Positions 8,687-18,823 are shown, numbered from the stretch's first letter. The stretch is 64,000 nt of DNA from an uncultured Lactobacillus sp. (GCF_947367085.1 NZ_CANBCP010000003.1:17421-81420), one strand, 5' to 3'. Numbers and translations: made by a program. Notes: generated by a model from the sequence alone, not told the origin.

Positions 8687-9869
8687 TTATGAAATTAGTT
8701 GCATGGCATTTTCTTCTAATACTTTCTTATTCTTACCTTTTAGCAAAATAAAGGTAACTAGCAAGGGGATGAGTGTTAATACTGCAGTTTCAACTAATCC
8801 ATTGGCATATCTTCCTAAAATATTCCATGAAGACGAACGCACAAACTCAGGAGTTGAGTAAGCAATAAAATCTAAAATAAAATGGAGAATAATCAACACT
8901 TCTAACCTTCCGCAATAAAGATATACTGCAGCAAACAAACATCCCATCCCCCAGATCATAATATTTTTTAGCGTTATGATGTAAAAGCTAGAATTGGGAT
9001 TCATCAATTGTAAATAATGCCCGATAGCCCAGAAGAAAGAACTCAAACAAATTGTAAAAGTTAATTGATACTTAGATTTTTTAAATATAACGAGCAAGAG
9101 CAAAATTAAAACATAGCGTTCAAATTCTTCACTTATAGCTGCACTAATTGCTGAAGAAATCGCAAACGGATTTGGATCAAGCAACCTCATATCCCAATTC
9201 CATAAAGCTCCAGCCCAATTTTGTGCTATATCTACAAATTGACTAAAAAAGACAAACCAAGTTGTAAATACTAATACACTAATTAAAACCCACCACTTAA
9301 GGTTAGGAGATTTTTTAAATTTGATACTTGGCCTAATAGAAAAACCCCACTGCTTGATCAACAAAATCATTGCTATGACAAGAGCAATTGACGTTATTAA
9401 ACCACTGCCAATTACGCGATTAAATTGTGGTAGATTCTCAAAATTGGGGATGGGAATAATACAATTAGTCAAAATAACAGTAATTAATGCCAGTATCCGT
9501 AACCAATTATTTTTAATTGTTCCACACGAAACAAAAGTGACTGGAAGCAAAACTACTAAAGAAGTGAGAACATAAAGTAGTAATACTAATGTTTCACTTA
9601 TCTTTACTTTCATTAACATTTCTGCTAATTGAAATAAATTAAACTGGAAAACATAAGATAAGGCAACCACACCAACTAATTGGTTCAAATGTCCAATAAT
9701 CTTGTTCTTTCTAAAAATATTTAGAAACAGACTTAAAACTAAAATTACTAAAATGGCAACATTTGATGTATGATCAAAAACCAGAAAATAAATGCTAAGT
9801 AGGATGTTTAAGAATAGTTGCACATCTAAAATTGTGAACCAGTTATTTTTTTGCTAGCCATAATTTCAT
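8687..9869 (-). pseudogene. CPBP-family intramembrane metalloprotease, frameshifted near its start (A7 tract)
   Basis: The long frame (8687-9823, 378 codons from a GTG with no ribosome site) encodes a multi-helix membrane protein with the CPBP/Abi glutamate motif SEEFERY (about 210-216). The only good start, an ATG at 9869 behind GAGGGG, opens a frame that stops after eight codons. Removing one A from the A7 run at 9846-9852 joins MKLWLAK to NNWFTILDVQLF and restores a natural N-terminus. I therefore read the gene as 9869-8687 with a one-base insertion. It could be inactive, switched by slippage, partly rescued by slippage, or a sequencing error. CPBP proteins often protect against bacteriocins or process membrane substrates. 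Confidence 0.7.
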
Positions 9870-9878
9870 GCTTCCCCT

Positions 9879-9931
9879 CAATATGATATTTAAAAACTTT
9901 TTTACAATTTTATCATTATAATATCATATTG
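9879..9931. promoter_or_regulatory. Inverted repeat around the CPBP gene promoter
   Basis: Arms CAATATGATATT (9879-9890) and AATATCATATTG (9920-9931) are perfect complements 29 bases apart. On the minus strand a TATAAT lies at 9920-9915, at the edge of one arm, and the other arm abuts the ribosome site. It looks like a paired operator or an RNA hairpin in the leader. Confidence 0.5.
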
Positions 9932-9946
9932 TCATCGAGCTTTTTA

Positions 9947-10594
9947 TTAATGATTATGGCCTTCAACAGCTGCTATATCGCCTTTTCCATCGCGCTCTAC
10001 AATTGCACCTAATGCAGCAGTCAGTCCCTTAACAATATCAGCTAATGCCATTGATGGAGTGTTAGGACGATTTATAACTTGTTCAGGCAAAAATGGAATA
10101 TGAATAAATCCCGCTTTAATATTTGGAAATTCCTTATCTCTCATATATTGCACCTGGTACATAATGTGGTTACATACGTAAGTTCCTGCAGTATTTGAAA
10201 CACTAGCAGGCAAACCTGCATCCCTAATTGCTTTTGCTTCAGCCTTAATTGGAAGCTGTGTAAAGTAAGCAGTTGGACCATCTTCATGAATTGTCTCACC
10301 AAGCGGCTGATAACCTTCATTATCAGGAATGCGGCCGTCATTAATATTAATCGCTACCCGTTCCGGTGTTAAGCTGGAGCGGCCGCCAGCTTGTCCCACA
10401 TTTAAAACATAATCTGGATTTTCTTTTTCAATAGCTTTTTTAACTACTTCTGCCGACTTATTAAAAACAGTAGGAATTTCTAATTTAATGATCTGCGCCC
10501 CATTTATTTCATCTGACAATCTTTTCACCGCTTCAATAGCTGGATTAATTTTATCTGCGCCAAATGGATCAAAACCTGTAACTAAAATTTTCAT
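9947..10594 (-). CDS. pcp: Pyroglutamyl-peptidase I
   Basis: A 215-residue cytoplasmic cysteine peptidase (family C15) that removes N-terminal pyroglutamate from peptides. The family N-terminus [17 protein letters not shown] is present, a catalytic Glu sits in the [17 protein letters not shown] block (about 77-93), the Cys lies in [14 protein letters not shown] (about 131-144, Cys140) and the His in [12 protein letters not shown] (about 161-172). Length matches the family. It is monocistronic, and the peptide-scavenging role fits a lactic acid bacterium auxotrophic for amino acids. Confidence 0.95.
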   Translation of the reverse strand: MKILVTGFDPFGADKINPAIEAVKRLSDEINGAQIIKLEIPTVFNKSAEVVKKAIEKENPDYVLNVGQAGGRSSLTPERVAININDGRIPDNEGYQPLGETIHEDGPTAYFTQLPIKAEAKAIRDAGLPASVSNTAGTYVCNHIMYQVQYMRDKEFPNIKAGFIHIPFLPEQVINRPNTPSMALADIVKGLTAALGAIVERDGKGDIAAVEGHNH

Positions 10595-10651
10595 ATTGTT
10601 ATCTCTTTTTCCTTAAAAAATTAATAAAGCTGAATTAGCTAAATTTTATCA

Positions 10652-10684
10652 TAAAAAATAAGAGTCCAACGTTTGTCAGACTCT
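10652..10684 (-). terminator. Terminator of the DUF805 gene
   Basis: AGAGTC and GACTCT arms (10661-10666, 10679-10684) with an A-rich flank that reads as a T run on the minus strand. Confidence 0.7.
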
Positions 10685-10707
10685 CTATAACTTACTTAAG
10701 CTAATAT

Positions 10708-11199
10708 TTAGTGGGTAAATAAATACGTCCCCCATCTTACTGGCTTTTCCACTGTCGGCAGTAATAAGAAAATCAAAACGACAATCCAACCTAGTGGAAT
10801 AAGCATCAGCCACAGCCACCAACCGCTATAGTCGGCATCATGTAATCTTCTGACTGCATAACCCAGCAGACCTAATTTAATCCAAATCTCTAAAATTAAT
10901 AAAATCAATGCAATCAGCCAAGTGAAAAAGTTCATTCCATGTATCACTGCTGTCCACGTATCATTACCCACGTAACTATAGTTAGTTGTTAAAAATAAAA
11001 TAAGAGTCATTACGATCCCGATAATCAAAGTAATCACAAATTGGATAGCGTAACTCACCCAAAAGGCCTTGCGCGTACTTCTAGCAGCCCAAGTAAACGG
11101 GTATAAAAACAACCCTTTAAAGATTTCGCCAAAACTTGGATCAGGAATATCGCTTGCTGGTTCATGATATTCTTGTTCATAATATGGTTTATCCGACAT
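10708..11199 (-). CDS. DUF805 family membrane protein
   Basis: A 163-residue protein with a short acidic cytoplasmic N-terminus and four predicted membrane helices. The motif RSTRKAFWVSYAIQF and the late RRLHDADYSGWW segment are typical of DUF805. Function is unknown in the family. I chose ATG 11199 because GAAGGTG lies seven bases upstream; an in-frame ATG at 11226 has no ribosome site. It is monocistronic. Confidence 0.85.
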   Translation of the reverse strand: MSDKPYYEQEYHEPASDIPDPSFGEIFKGLFLYPFTWAARSTRKAFWVSYAIQFVITLIIGIVMTLILFLTTNYSYVGNDTWTAVIHGMNFFTWLIALILLILEIWIKLGLLGYAVRRLHDADYSGWWLWLMLIPLGWIVVLIFLLLPTVEKPVRWGTYLFTH

Positions 11200-11372
11200 A
11201 TTTACACCTTCTGTTAAATAATTCATTCTTTACCCAAATTAAAGCATTAATCTTATCGCTATGCAAAAAGAATTACCCGGGAAATATCAATTATAGAGAT
11301 TTTAACTAGTTAGTCGGACTTGTTAATTTGCTAAAATAAAGTTGTATTTGTTAAGAAAGCGATGTGGTCATT

Positions 11373-11873
11373 ATGACAAAATTAAATTGGAAGAATATTG
11401 CTCTTGCCGGCACTGCAGCTGGCGTTATTTCGGGATTAGTAAAACTAGGCTGGGAAAACATTTTACCACCTAGAACCGCAGCAAGAAATGAAACTAATCC
11501 ACCTCAAAAACTGCTCCAGCAAATGGGCATACCTAAGAAGCTGACTCATGCCACTTATACTTATTCTGGTGAAAAATTACCTTGGGTTTCTTATCTAGTA
11601 CACTTTGGCTTTTCTATTGCCTTTGCCACTGCCTATGCAGCAGCTTTAGAAAAGAAAGTAAAGTGGTTAACCTTAGGTCAAGGGGTGCCATTTGGAATCG
11701 CCGTTTGGATCGCATTTCACTTAGTTATTATGCCTACAATGAAAACTGTGCCAAGTGTTAAAGATCAACCTTGGCAAGAACACTTATCAGAAGCTCTCGG
11801 TCACATTGTTTGGATGTGGACTAATAATGAAATTGCAGAGATTGTTTTAAAACAGCTCAACCACAAAAAATAG
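11373..11873 (+). CDS. YagU/DUF1440 family membrane protein
   Basis: A protein of about 166 residues with an N-terminal helix (IALAGTAAGVISGLVKLGW), the WENILPPRTAARNETNPP segment typical of YagU-like proteins, and about three further hydrophobic stretches. E. coli YagU has been linked to acid tolerance; whether that holds here is unknown. ATG 11373 is used; an in-frame GTG three codons earlier (11364) is an alternative, and neither has a strong ribosome site. Confidence 0.82.
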   Translation: MTKLNWKNIALAGTAAGVISGLVKLGWENILPPRTAARNETNPPQKLLQQMGIPKKLTHATYTYSGEKLPWVSYLVHFGFSIAFATAYAAALEKKVKWLTLGQGVPFGIAVWIAFHLVIMPTMKTVPSVKDQPWQEHLSEALGHIVWMWTNNEIAEIVLKQLNHKK

Positions 11874-11878
11874 GCTAT

Positions 11879-11914
11879 CAAAAAGGACAATTGCATATTT
11901 GCAACTGCCCTTTT
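11879..11914. terminator. Bidirectional terminator between DUF1440 and CPBP genes
   Basis: AAAAAGGACAATTGC and GCAACTGCCCTTTT form an imperfect long stem between convergent genes. Confidence 0.75.
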
Positions 11915-11918
11915 ATTC

Positions 11919-12575
11919 TTATAATACACCCATTAAGTTATTTAACATGTGTGCTAAAATCGAATATCGTAAATCTTTAGTAGTTACATAAGTCCATGCT
12001 AGTACTGACCCCATCACCCAGTAAAGAAAGATAAACTTACTTAAGTTAGGATCATGACATAAGGCAAAAATAAAGCCACTTGAAATAATCCCAGCAATCT
12101 TAGCGGTTTTATTTTCATTAGGGAAGAATGTGTTAAAAAACATCCCTCTAAAGATGATTTCCTCACAGATTGGCGCAACTATCACAATTAGTAGATCAAA
12201 AATTGGATTAGCTTTTGATTGAATTGCTTCAAGTGCTGCTTGATTATCTGAAGTAACATGGGTTCCCCATAATTTAATGAAGCAAACTTGAGCAATCATG
12301 ATTAAGAAAAACGCTCCAAAAGCTATTAAAATCCGGCGTCCACTCCAGTGCGGCTTAGCATTGAAGAACCAATCGTTTTCCTTAGATAATTGATATTTAT
12401 AAACCCAAAACATCCCCCAAATTACTAAAACTGTAATTAAGGCAATAATTAATCCATGCCAAGGCGTAATTTTCATTTTTGCAGGAACCACATATAGACC
12501 TTGAACAAGCGCATAAGCTATAAAAGCCAGGATCATGATTCCTAAATTTCCCAGTAGGCGTAAAAAACGTCGCAT
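11919..12575 (-). CDS. CPBP-family intramembrane metalloprotease
   Basis: A membrane protein of about 218 residues with the CPBP motif EEIIFRG (EExxxR) and later histidine-containing helices (FALCHDPNLS; ILAHMLNNLMG), which together form the metal site of the family. ATG 12575 follows GAGGGA; a longer frame to 12608 is possible. These proteases act in the membrane, and in lactobacilli many give self-protection to bacteriocins, but no bacteriocin gene is next to it. It is divergent from the YdcF-like gene. Confidence 0.85.
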   Translation of the reverse strand: MRRFLRLLGNLGIMILAFIAYALVQGLYVVPAKMKITPWHGLIIALITVLVIWGMFWVYKYQLSKENDWFFNAKPHWSGRRILIAFGAFFLIMIAQVCFIKLWGTHVTSDNQAALEAIQSKANPIFDLLIVIVAPICEEIIFRGMFFNTFFPNENKTAKIAGIISSGFIFALCHDPNLSKFIFLYWVMGSVLAWTYVTTKDLRYSILAHMLNNLMGVL

Positions 12576-12672
12576 ACATTCCCTCACTTCCATGAATTTC
12601 AAATTCATTTCTTAAAATCTCAGTATATAAATTATAATGGAAAGAAACAGAATTTAAGGACACTATATAACC

Positions 12673-13791
12673 ATGAACAATTTTTCGCAACACCTGGATC
12701 GTGCTTTTTCTTATTTCTTACACAATGAATTAAGCCTCTTATCGATCTTTTTATTTGTTAGTTTAACAATTTTCCTCTTTTCTTGGCTACTTGAGCCGAG
12801 AAGGTTAATTAATGGAATTTTATTTACCATTTTTGGTCTCACCTTTTTAGCCTGGTTTGCAGTTTTAATTTTCTCTCAAAAAAATCCGACCCTCACTTAT
12901 ATTTTTGGCAGTATTGCAATTGCCATTATGTTCGGCATTATCTTTTTGGTGCTTTTTTCCTGGGTCTTCTTTTTATGGAATGCCTATTTTGTGTGGAAAT
13001 ATGAAAGTCATACCTTGCCTAATCTTTTGACTCTTTTTATTGGATTAGGCATGATTTTTATTTGGATTATTGAAAGAATTGGTTTACTCAGCCATATGCC
13101 CGAATGGCTGAATTTAATCTTATCAGCTTCAATCTTTATCGCGATTTATTTGGCGATTGTCATGTATAATTTTTTAATAAACCTCCTCTTATATCAATTT
13201 GTTCCGCGTCATTACAAGCAAGACTATCTAATTGTTTTAGGAGCAGGTTTAATTCAAGGAAGAAAGGTTTCACGTCTGTTAGGGGCACGAATTGATCGGG
13301 CGATTGCCTTTAGTAATAAGCAATATGATAAAGGAAAAAAACGTCCTAAAATCATCATGTCTGGCGGTCAAGGCTCAGATGAAAAAGTATCTGAAGCTTA
13401 TGCCATGAAAGAATATGCAATTGAACACGGTATGCCTAGTGAATTTATTTTATTAGAAGATAAATCACGCAATACCCAGCAAAATATGGCGTTTTCAAAG
13501 AGAATCGCCATTGAAGATTTCGGCAGTGATAAATTTAAAGCCAAATTTTTTACAAATAACTATCATTTACTTAGGGCTGGGTTATATGCCAAAATAGCAG
13601 GCCTTAAAGCAAACGGAGTTGGTGCAACAACACGTTTATACTTTTTGCCAAATGCAATTATTCGTGAATTTGCTGGAGTATTCGTGATGCACAAAAAACG
13701 ACATTTTATTATCATTGGTCTAATTGCAGTGTTCTTCATTGTCCAAGCAGTTATCATTTTATTAGGCAACGCCAAATGGCGGATGATCTAA
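12673..13791 (+). CDS. YdcF/SanA-type (DUF218) membrane protein
   Basis: A 372-residue protein with about five or six N-terminal membrane helices (to about 180) followed by a soluble DUF218 domain. Visible family blocks are YLIVLGAGLIQGRKVSRLL, IIMSGGQGSDEKVSEAYAM and LEDKSRNTQQNM. In better-studied relatives this domain takes part in envelope processes. It is followed after 23 bases by a MacB-like ABC gene, so the two are probably cotranscribed. Confidence 0.85.
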   Translation: MNNFSQHLDRAFSYFLHNELSLLSIFLFVSLTIFLFSWLLEPRRLINGILFTIFGLTFLAWFAVLIFSQKNPTLTYIFGSIAIAIMFGIIFLVLFSWVFFLWNAYFVWKYESHTLPNLLTLFIGLGMIFIWIIERIGLLSHMPEWLNLILSASIFIAIYLAIVMYNFLINLLLYQFVPRHYKQDYLIVLGAGLIQGRKVSRLLGARIDRAIAFSNKQYDKGKKRPKIIMSGGQGSDEKVSEAYAMKEYAIEHGMPSEFILLEDKSRNTQQNMAFSKRIAIEDFGSDKFKAKFFTNNYHLLRAGLYAKIAGLKANGVGATTRLYFLPNAIIREFAGVFVMHKKRHFIIIGLIAVFFIVQAVIILLGNAKWRMI

Positions 13792-13814
13792 TTTTTTAAA
13801 ATAAGGAAATAGCT

Positions 13815-16151
13815 ATGTTACAGTTAAAACATTTAATGAAAACCTACCACGTTGGTGATACGGTCACTCATGCTTTGAATGACGTTTCGATAAACTTTCG
13901 TAATCACGAATTTGTCGCTATTTTAGGCCCTAGTGGTTCAGGCAAGACAACACTGTTGAATGTCATCGGAGGATTAGATCATTATGACTCAGGTGACATC
14001 ATCATTAACGGTAAGTCTACTAAGAATTTCACCCAAACTGATTGGGATGCTTACCGTAATAATACTGTTGGGTTTATTTTCCAAAGCTATAACTTAATTT
14101 CTCATCTTTCAATTATTGAAAACGTTGAATTAGGGATGACGCTTTCTGGAGTTAACTCTACATTACGTCATCAAAAAGCAATTGAAGCTCTTAAAAAAGT
14201 TGGTTTAGGCGATCATATTAATAAAAAGCCTAATCAATTATCAGGTGGTCAAATGCAAAGAGTAGCTATTGCTCGTGCCATCGCTAATGATCCGGATATT
14301 TTACTTTGTGATGAACCAACGGGTGCTTTAGATACAAAAACTAGCGAAGATATCATGCAACTTATCAAGCAGCTGAGCAAAGATAAGCTCGTTATCATGG
14401 TTACTCATAATCCGGAGTTAGCTAAAGAGTATGCCACAAGAATTGTCCACTTCCAAGACGGGAAAATTTTGACTGATTCAGACCCTTATGCCCCAGAAAA
14501 AGAGCCCAAAGACAGCTTCAAATTAATTAAGACCAAGATGTCTTATTGGAATGCGCTTAAACTCAGCTTTACCAATATTATGACTAAAAAAGGTCGGACG
14601 TTTTTAACCGCGTTTGCTTCTAGTATTGGGATCATTGGAATTGCCATTGTCTTAGCCTTATCGCACGGTTTTCAAAAGCAAATCAATGCCACTCAAAGCA
14701 AAACACTAGCTAAGTTTCCAATATCAATTTCCCAAACAGCAACTGATATTAGCAGTGCAAGTTCTCGCAAAGAGTCAGATAAGAATGTTAAAAATCGTGG
14801 CTATCTCACAGCGGCAATTCCAGACAATGAGAAAAATACCCACCAAAATAAAATTAGTCAAAGCTATGTCAATTACGTTAAAAAGATTAATCCCAAATAT
14901 GCCAATAATATTTCCTTTATTCGCGGCACCCAGCTTAATCTTTTAGCTAATAATAATGGCAAGATTTCTCGAGTTCAGTTCTCAAATTCAGCTAGTGACA
15001 CAAACTCAATGGCTCAAGCACAAGCTCAAGGAATGGCAAGCGTGGGTATTAATACCAATACTTTTCCTAATTCATTAGATAAAAAGCAAGGTTCATTTTT
15101 AAAAGATAACTATCAACTCTTAGCTGGCAAGTGGCCAAGTAATAAAAATGACGTAGTATTAGTCTTAAATAACAAAAACGAAGCTAATTTAAATGCTCTT
15201 AAAAATATAGGCCTAAAAGTCAAAGACGGTCAAAAGATCAACTTTAATAAGCTTGTTAATAAGACTTTCAAAGTGATTCCAAACAATTCTTACTACCAAA
15301 AACTCCCTACAGGTAACTTTGTACCAAAAAGACCGGATCAAGCAATGTATGATAGCGGTAAGAACATCAAATTAGTTGCAGTAATTCGCGCTAAAAACAA
15401 TACTCGCATGGCACTTCTTGATAACGGTATTGCTTATAGTGATCAATTAAGTAAAGAAGTAATCAACCAAAATAAGAATTCTGAAATTGTTCAAGCACAA
15501 AATGCTAGCTCAACCAATGTTTTAACCAACCAAGAAATGAATACAGATCAAAAACAACAATTCATAGCTTCCCTGGGCGGCTCAAGCATTCCAACTGGAA
15601 TCTTAATTTATCCAAATTCTTTTAATTCTAAAGATAAGGTACTTGACTACTTAGACAAATGGAATAGAGGCAAAGCCAAAAAGGACCAGATTATTTATAC
15701 TGATATGTCTGGTACAGTTACTAAATTAACTGGTGGTTTATTAAATGGTATTACCTACGTTTTAGTGGCATTTGCTGGAATTTCATTAGTTACTTCAATG
15801 ATTATGATCGGCATTTTAACTTACACATCAGTTTTAGAGCGAACCAAAGAAATTGGTGTCTTAAAAGCATTAGGTGCAAGAAGACGCGATATTACCCGTG
15901 TTTTTGATGCAGAAACATTTATTTTAGGTGTTTTTTCAGGTATTTTGGGCATTATAATTGCCTACTTATGTACTTTTCCAATTAATGTTATCTTATATCA
16001 TATTACTGACATGAATAATGTGGCCGAACTGGATCCGGTTCAAGCAATAATTTTAGTAATCATTTCTACTATTTTGACAATGATTGGTGGTCACTTACCA
16101 GCTAAAATGGCAGCGAAAAAAGATGCTGCAATTGCTTTAAGAAGCGAATAG
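13815..16151 (+). CDS. ABC transporter, fused ATPase and FtsX-type permease (MacB-like)
   Basis: A 778-residue protein with an N-terminal ATPase (Walker A GPSGSGKTTLLN at about 36-47, signature LSGGQMQRVAIARAI, Walker B ILLCDEPTGALD), a membrane helix near 265-285, a large extracytoplasmic domain of about 350 residues, and three C-terminal helices with FtsX features (TKEIGVLKALGARRRDI). This is the mechanotransmission ABC type that exports or senses peptides and antibiotics rather than importing solutes. The lactobacillus periplasmic-side domain is unusually Asn/Gln/Lys-rich. No two-component system lies beside it. Confidence 0.88.
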   Translation: MLQLKHLMKTYHVGDTVTHALNDVSINFRNHEFVAILGPSGSGKTTLLNVIGGLDHYDSGDIIINGKSTKNFTQTDWDAYRNNTVGFIFQSYNLISHLSIIENVELGMTLSGVNSTLRHQKAIEALKKVGLGDHINKKPNQLSGGQMQRVAIARAIANDPDILLCDEPTGALDTKTSEDIMQLIKQLSKDKLVIMVTHNPELAKEYATRIVHFQDGKILTDSDPYAPEKEPKDSFKLIKTKMSYWNALKLSFTNIMTKKGRTFLTAFASSIGIIGIAIVLALSHGFQKQINATQSKTLAKFPISISQTATDISSASSRKESDKNVKNRGYLTAAIPDNEKNTHQNKISQSYVNYVKKINPKYANNISFIRGTQLNLLANNNGKISRVQFSNSASDTNSMAQAQAQGMASVGINTNTFPNSLDKKQGSFLKDNYQLLAGKWPSNKNDVVLVLNNKNEANLNALKNIGLKVKDGQKINFNKLVNKTFKVIPNNSYYQKLPTGNFVPKRPDQAMYDSGKNIKLVAVIRAKNNTRMALLDNGIAYSDQLSKEVINQNKNSEIVQAQNASSTNVLTNQEMNTDQKQQFIASLGGSSIPTGILIYPNSFNSKDKVLDYLDKWNRGKAKKDQIIYTDMSGTVTKLTGGLLNGITYVLVAFAGISLVTSMIMIGILTYTSVLERTKEIGVLKALGARRRDITRVFDAETFILGVFSGILGIIIAYLCTFPINVILYHITDMNNVAELDPVQAIILVIISTILTMIGGHLPAKMAAKKDAAIALRSE

Positions 16152-16273
16152 AAGGAGACTTTTTTCAAAATAACAAAAAAATTTTTAAATGCTTCTTTAA
16201 ACTTAAAGTGTTACTTCAAAGTCGAGTAACATCATGTCACTTTTCATTTTAATTAATAACAAACTTTCAAAGA

Positions 16274-16307
16274 CACGCCTCTAAAAATCATCGAGGCGTG
16301 TTTTTTT
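16274..16307 (+). terminator. Intrinsic terminator before cydA
   Basis: CACGCCTC and GAGGCGTG (16274-16281, 16293-16300) followed by seven T. It ends the YdcF-ABC transcript. Confidence 0.9.
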
Positions 16308-16329
16308 ATTAGTATATGTATACAATCAA

Positions 16330-16361
16330 TTGAAAACCTTTCCACATAAGACTATTATAAT
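16330..16361 (+). promoter_or_regulatory. Promoter of the cydABCD-menA operon
   Basis: TTGAAA at 16330 and TATTAT at 16353 are 17 bases apart, with an overlapping TATAAT at 16356. The leader to the cydA ATG is about 45 bases. Confidence 0.5.
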
Positions 16362-16409
16362 AGTAACAGGCGTTATATACTTGGATATTTTAGAAAAAGG
16401 GTGAAAATA

Positions 16410-17801
16410 ATGCTATTGGGCGTAAGTATGTTAGATCTTGCTCGCTTCCAATTTGCAATGACAACTGTTTTCCACTTCTTCTTTGTACCATTCTCAATCG
16501 GAATGGGCTTAGTTGTTTCAATCATGGAAACCATGTATGTTGTTAAGAAGGACGAAGTTTACAAGAAGATGGCGCAATTCTGGGGTAAAATTTATCTCCT
16601 CAGTTTTGCTGTCGGTGTTGTTACAGGTTTGATTCAGGAATTCCAATTCGGAATGAACTGGTCTGACTATTCTAGATTCATGGGTGATATTTTCGGTGCT
16701 CCTTTGGCAATCGAAGCTTTACTTGCCTTCTTTATGGAATCTACTTTCATCGGACTTTGGACATTTACTTGGAATAAATTTAAGCCAGCTGCACACTGTG
16801 CATTAGTTTGGATTTCATTTTTAGGTTCAATGCTTAGTGCTATTTGGATCTTAACCGCTAATGCATTTATGCAGCACCCAGTTGGCTTTGTCATCAAAGG
16901 TGGCAAAGCTCAAATGGCTAGCTTTGGAGCACTTGTTTCAAACCCACAATTATGGGCTTGTTTCCCTCACGTAGTAATTGGTGCGATTGTAACTGCATCA
17001 TTTGTTGTCGCTGGTATGGCCGCATTTGGCTTACTTGCAAAGCGTGATGTTAACTTCCACAAGAAGTCTATGAGAGTGGCTTTATGGATTGGTATGATTG
17101 CCGCAATCTGCGAAGCAGGTGCTGGTGACTACCAAACTCAAGTTGAAATTCATGAACAACCAATGAAGTTTGCTGCTACCGAAGGTGTTTACACAACTAC
17201 TGGTGACAAAGCTCCATGGGACATCGTTGCGGATTTAGACACTAAGAACCATGAAAATAAAGGTGCTTGGTCAATTCCTGATGTTCTAACTATCCTTACT
17301 TACCACAAGACAACTGGTTCGATTAAGGGTATGAATGAAATTAACAAAGAATTACATAAGAAATACGATAGTAAATTCGGTAAGGGAATGGACTACTATG
17401 TTCCAGTTAAGACTTTATTCTATTCCTTCCGTATCATGGCCGGATTTGATCTCTGGTTTATTATCGTATCAATTTTAGGACTAATTTGGACTCGTCCTTC
17501 AAAAGATACTATCGAAAACAAGCGTTGGTTCTTATGGGTATTGGGTGTTACTACCTACTTCCCATTCATCGCAAACACTTGTGGTTGGTTCATTACTGAA
17601 TTAGGTCGTTTCCCATGGACTGTTTATGGTCTATTCACAATTGCTGATTCAGTATCTGCAAGTACCACAACAGGTGAATTATGGTTCACTAATATCATGT
17701 ACTTCTTGATATTCTCTACTCTAGGTGGAGTGATGGTTTACTACTGCAAGAAGCAGCTTGATAAAGGTGTCGATAAAGCTCTTGAGGGAGGTGTCTACTA
17801 A
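16410..17801 (+). CDS. cydA: Cytochrome bd ubiquinol oxidase subunit I
   Basis: A 463-residue quinol oxidase subunit that carries the haems and the quinol site. The N-terminal helix RFQFAMTTVFHFFFVP has the conserved haem-ligand His22; GRFPWTVYG is the family signature near residue 410. The Q-loop is short. ATG 16410 is preceded by AAGGGTG; an in-frame GTG at 16401 overlaps that site. It opens the cydABCD-menA operon. Lactobacilli of this group make neither haem nor quinone, so activity needs both from outside (family knowledge); the sequence shows no haem synthesis genes here. Confidence 0.96.
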   Translation: MLLGVSMLDLARFQFAMTTVFHFFFVPFSIGMGLVVSIMETMYVVKKDEVYKKMAQFWGKIYLLSFAVGVVTGLIQEFQFGMNWSDYSRFMGDIFGAPLAIEALLAFFMESTFIGLWTFTWNKFKPAAHCALVWISFLGSMLSAIWILTANAFMQHPVGFVIKGGKAQMASFGALVSNPQLWACFPHVVIGAIVTASFVVAGMAAFGLLAKRDVNFHKKSMRVALWIGMIAAICEAGAGDYQTQVEIHEQPMKFAATEGVYTTTGDKAPWDIVADLDTKNHENKGAWSIPDVLTILTYHKTTGSIKGMNEINKELHKKYDSKFGKGMDYYVPVKTLFYSFRIMAGFDLWFIIVSILGLIWTRPSKDTIENKRWFLWVLGVTTYFPFIANTCGWFITELGRFPWTVYGLFTIADSVSASTTTGELWFTNIMYFLIFSTLGGVMVYYCKKQLDKGVDKALEGGVY

Positions 17802-18823
17802 TGATTGATGGTATTCAACCTTTACAATTATTATGGTTTGGCCTCATCGGCTTATTGTTCGTGATCTTCTATTTCCTAGAAGGATTCGACTATGGTGTCG
17901 GCATGGCTACCCATATTTTGGCTAGAAACGATAATGAACGTCGTTTAATGATTCAAACTATTGGGCCTCACTGGGACGGTAACGAAGTTTGGTTAATTAC
18001 TGCGGGTGGTGCGATGTTTGCTTCATTTGCAAGTTGGTATGCAAGTTTATTTAGTGGATATTACATTTTATTGTTCTTCACTTTATTTGCTTTAATCATT
18101 CGTGGAGTTTCATTTGAATTTTCCGCACACGCTGATACAGTAAAAGGCTTTAGATTCTGGGTTTGGGCTTTATTTTTCGGAAGCTTGTTTGCACCATTTT
18201 TATTGACTATGATGTTTGGTAGTCTAATTCAAGGTGTTCCAATGAATGCTGCTGGAAATATGAGTTTAGGCTTTTGGAATATTGTAAACTGGCTCTCAAT
18301 CGTGGCCGGTGTTGCTGGTGTATTGCTTTGCTTAATTCATGGTTTAAACTTCTTAAGATTAAGAATTGACGATCCTGATTTAAGTAGACGTGCACAAGAT
18401 TTGAACAACAAACTATATATTATTGCTTACATTGGTGAAGTCGTCTTTGCTTTATTAGTAATCTTCCAAACAGATTTCTTCCAAAAGCGTCCTATTTCAT
18501 CAATAGTTATTACTTTAGCTGTTGTAGTATTTACTGTTTTGTCTCAAATCTTCAACAAAACTAACCACCAAGCTTGGGCATTTATTACTAGTGGCTTAAC
18601 TTTGGGCAGCGTCGTTGTTTTATTATTCAACGGACTATTCCCTCGCGTACTTATCGCACAAAATCCAGCTAACTCACTATTAATCAAGAATGCTGCTAAT
18701 GGGCAATTAACTTTGCAAGTAATGACAATCGTTTTGATTATCTGCTTGCCAATTGCCTTAGCTTACATTATTTGGTCTTACGTTGTCTTTAGACGTCGTT
18801 TAAAGGTTCAAGCTGAAAAATAA
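17801..18823 (+). CDS. cydB: Cytochrome bd ubiquinol oxidase subunit II
   Basis: A 340-residue partner of CydA with eight or nine membrane helices. The opening block FYFLEGFDYGVGM and WDGNEVWLITAGGAMFA are standard CydB signatures. Its start codon overlaps the cydA stop (TAATG), indicating translational coupling. Together they reduce oxygen to water with electrons from quinol, generating proton motive force without pumping. Confidence 0.96.
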   Translation: MIDGIQPLQLLWFGLIGLLFVIFYFLEGFDYGVGMATHILARNDNERRLMIQTIGPHWDGNEVWLITAGGAMFASFASWYASLFSGYYILLFFTLFALIIRGVSFEFSAHADTVKGFRFWVWALFFGSLFAPFLLTMMFGSLIQGVPMNAAGNMSLGFWNIVNWLSIVAGVAGVLLCLIHGLNFLRLRIDDPDLSRRAQDLNNKLYIIAYIGEVVFALLVIFQTDFFQKRPISSIVITLAVVVFTVLSQIFNKTNHQAWAFITSGLTLGSVVVLLFNGLFPRVLIAQNPANSLLIKNAANGQLTLQVMTIVLIICLPIALAYIIWSYVVFRRRLKVQAEK

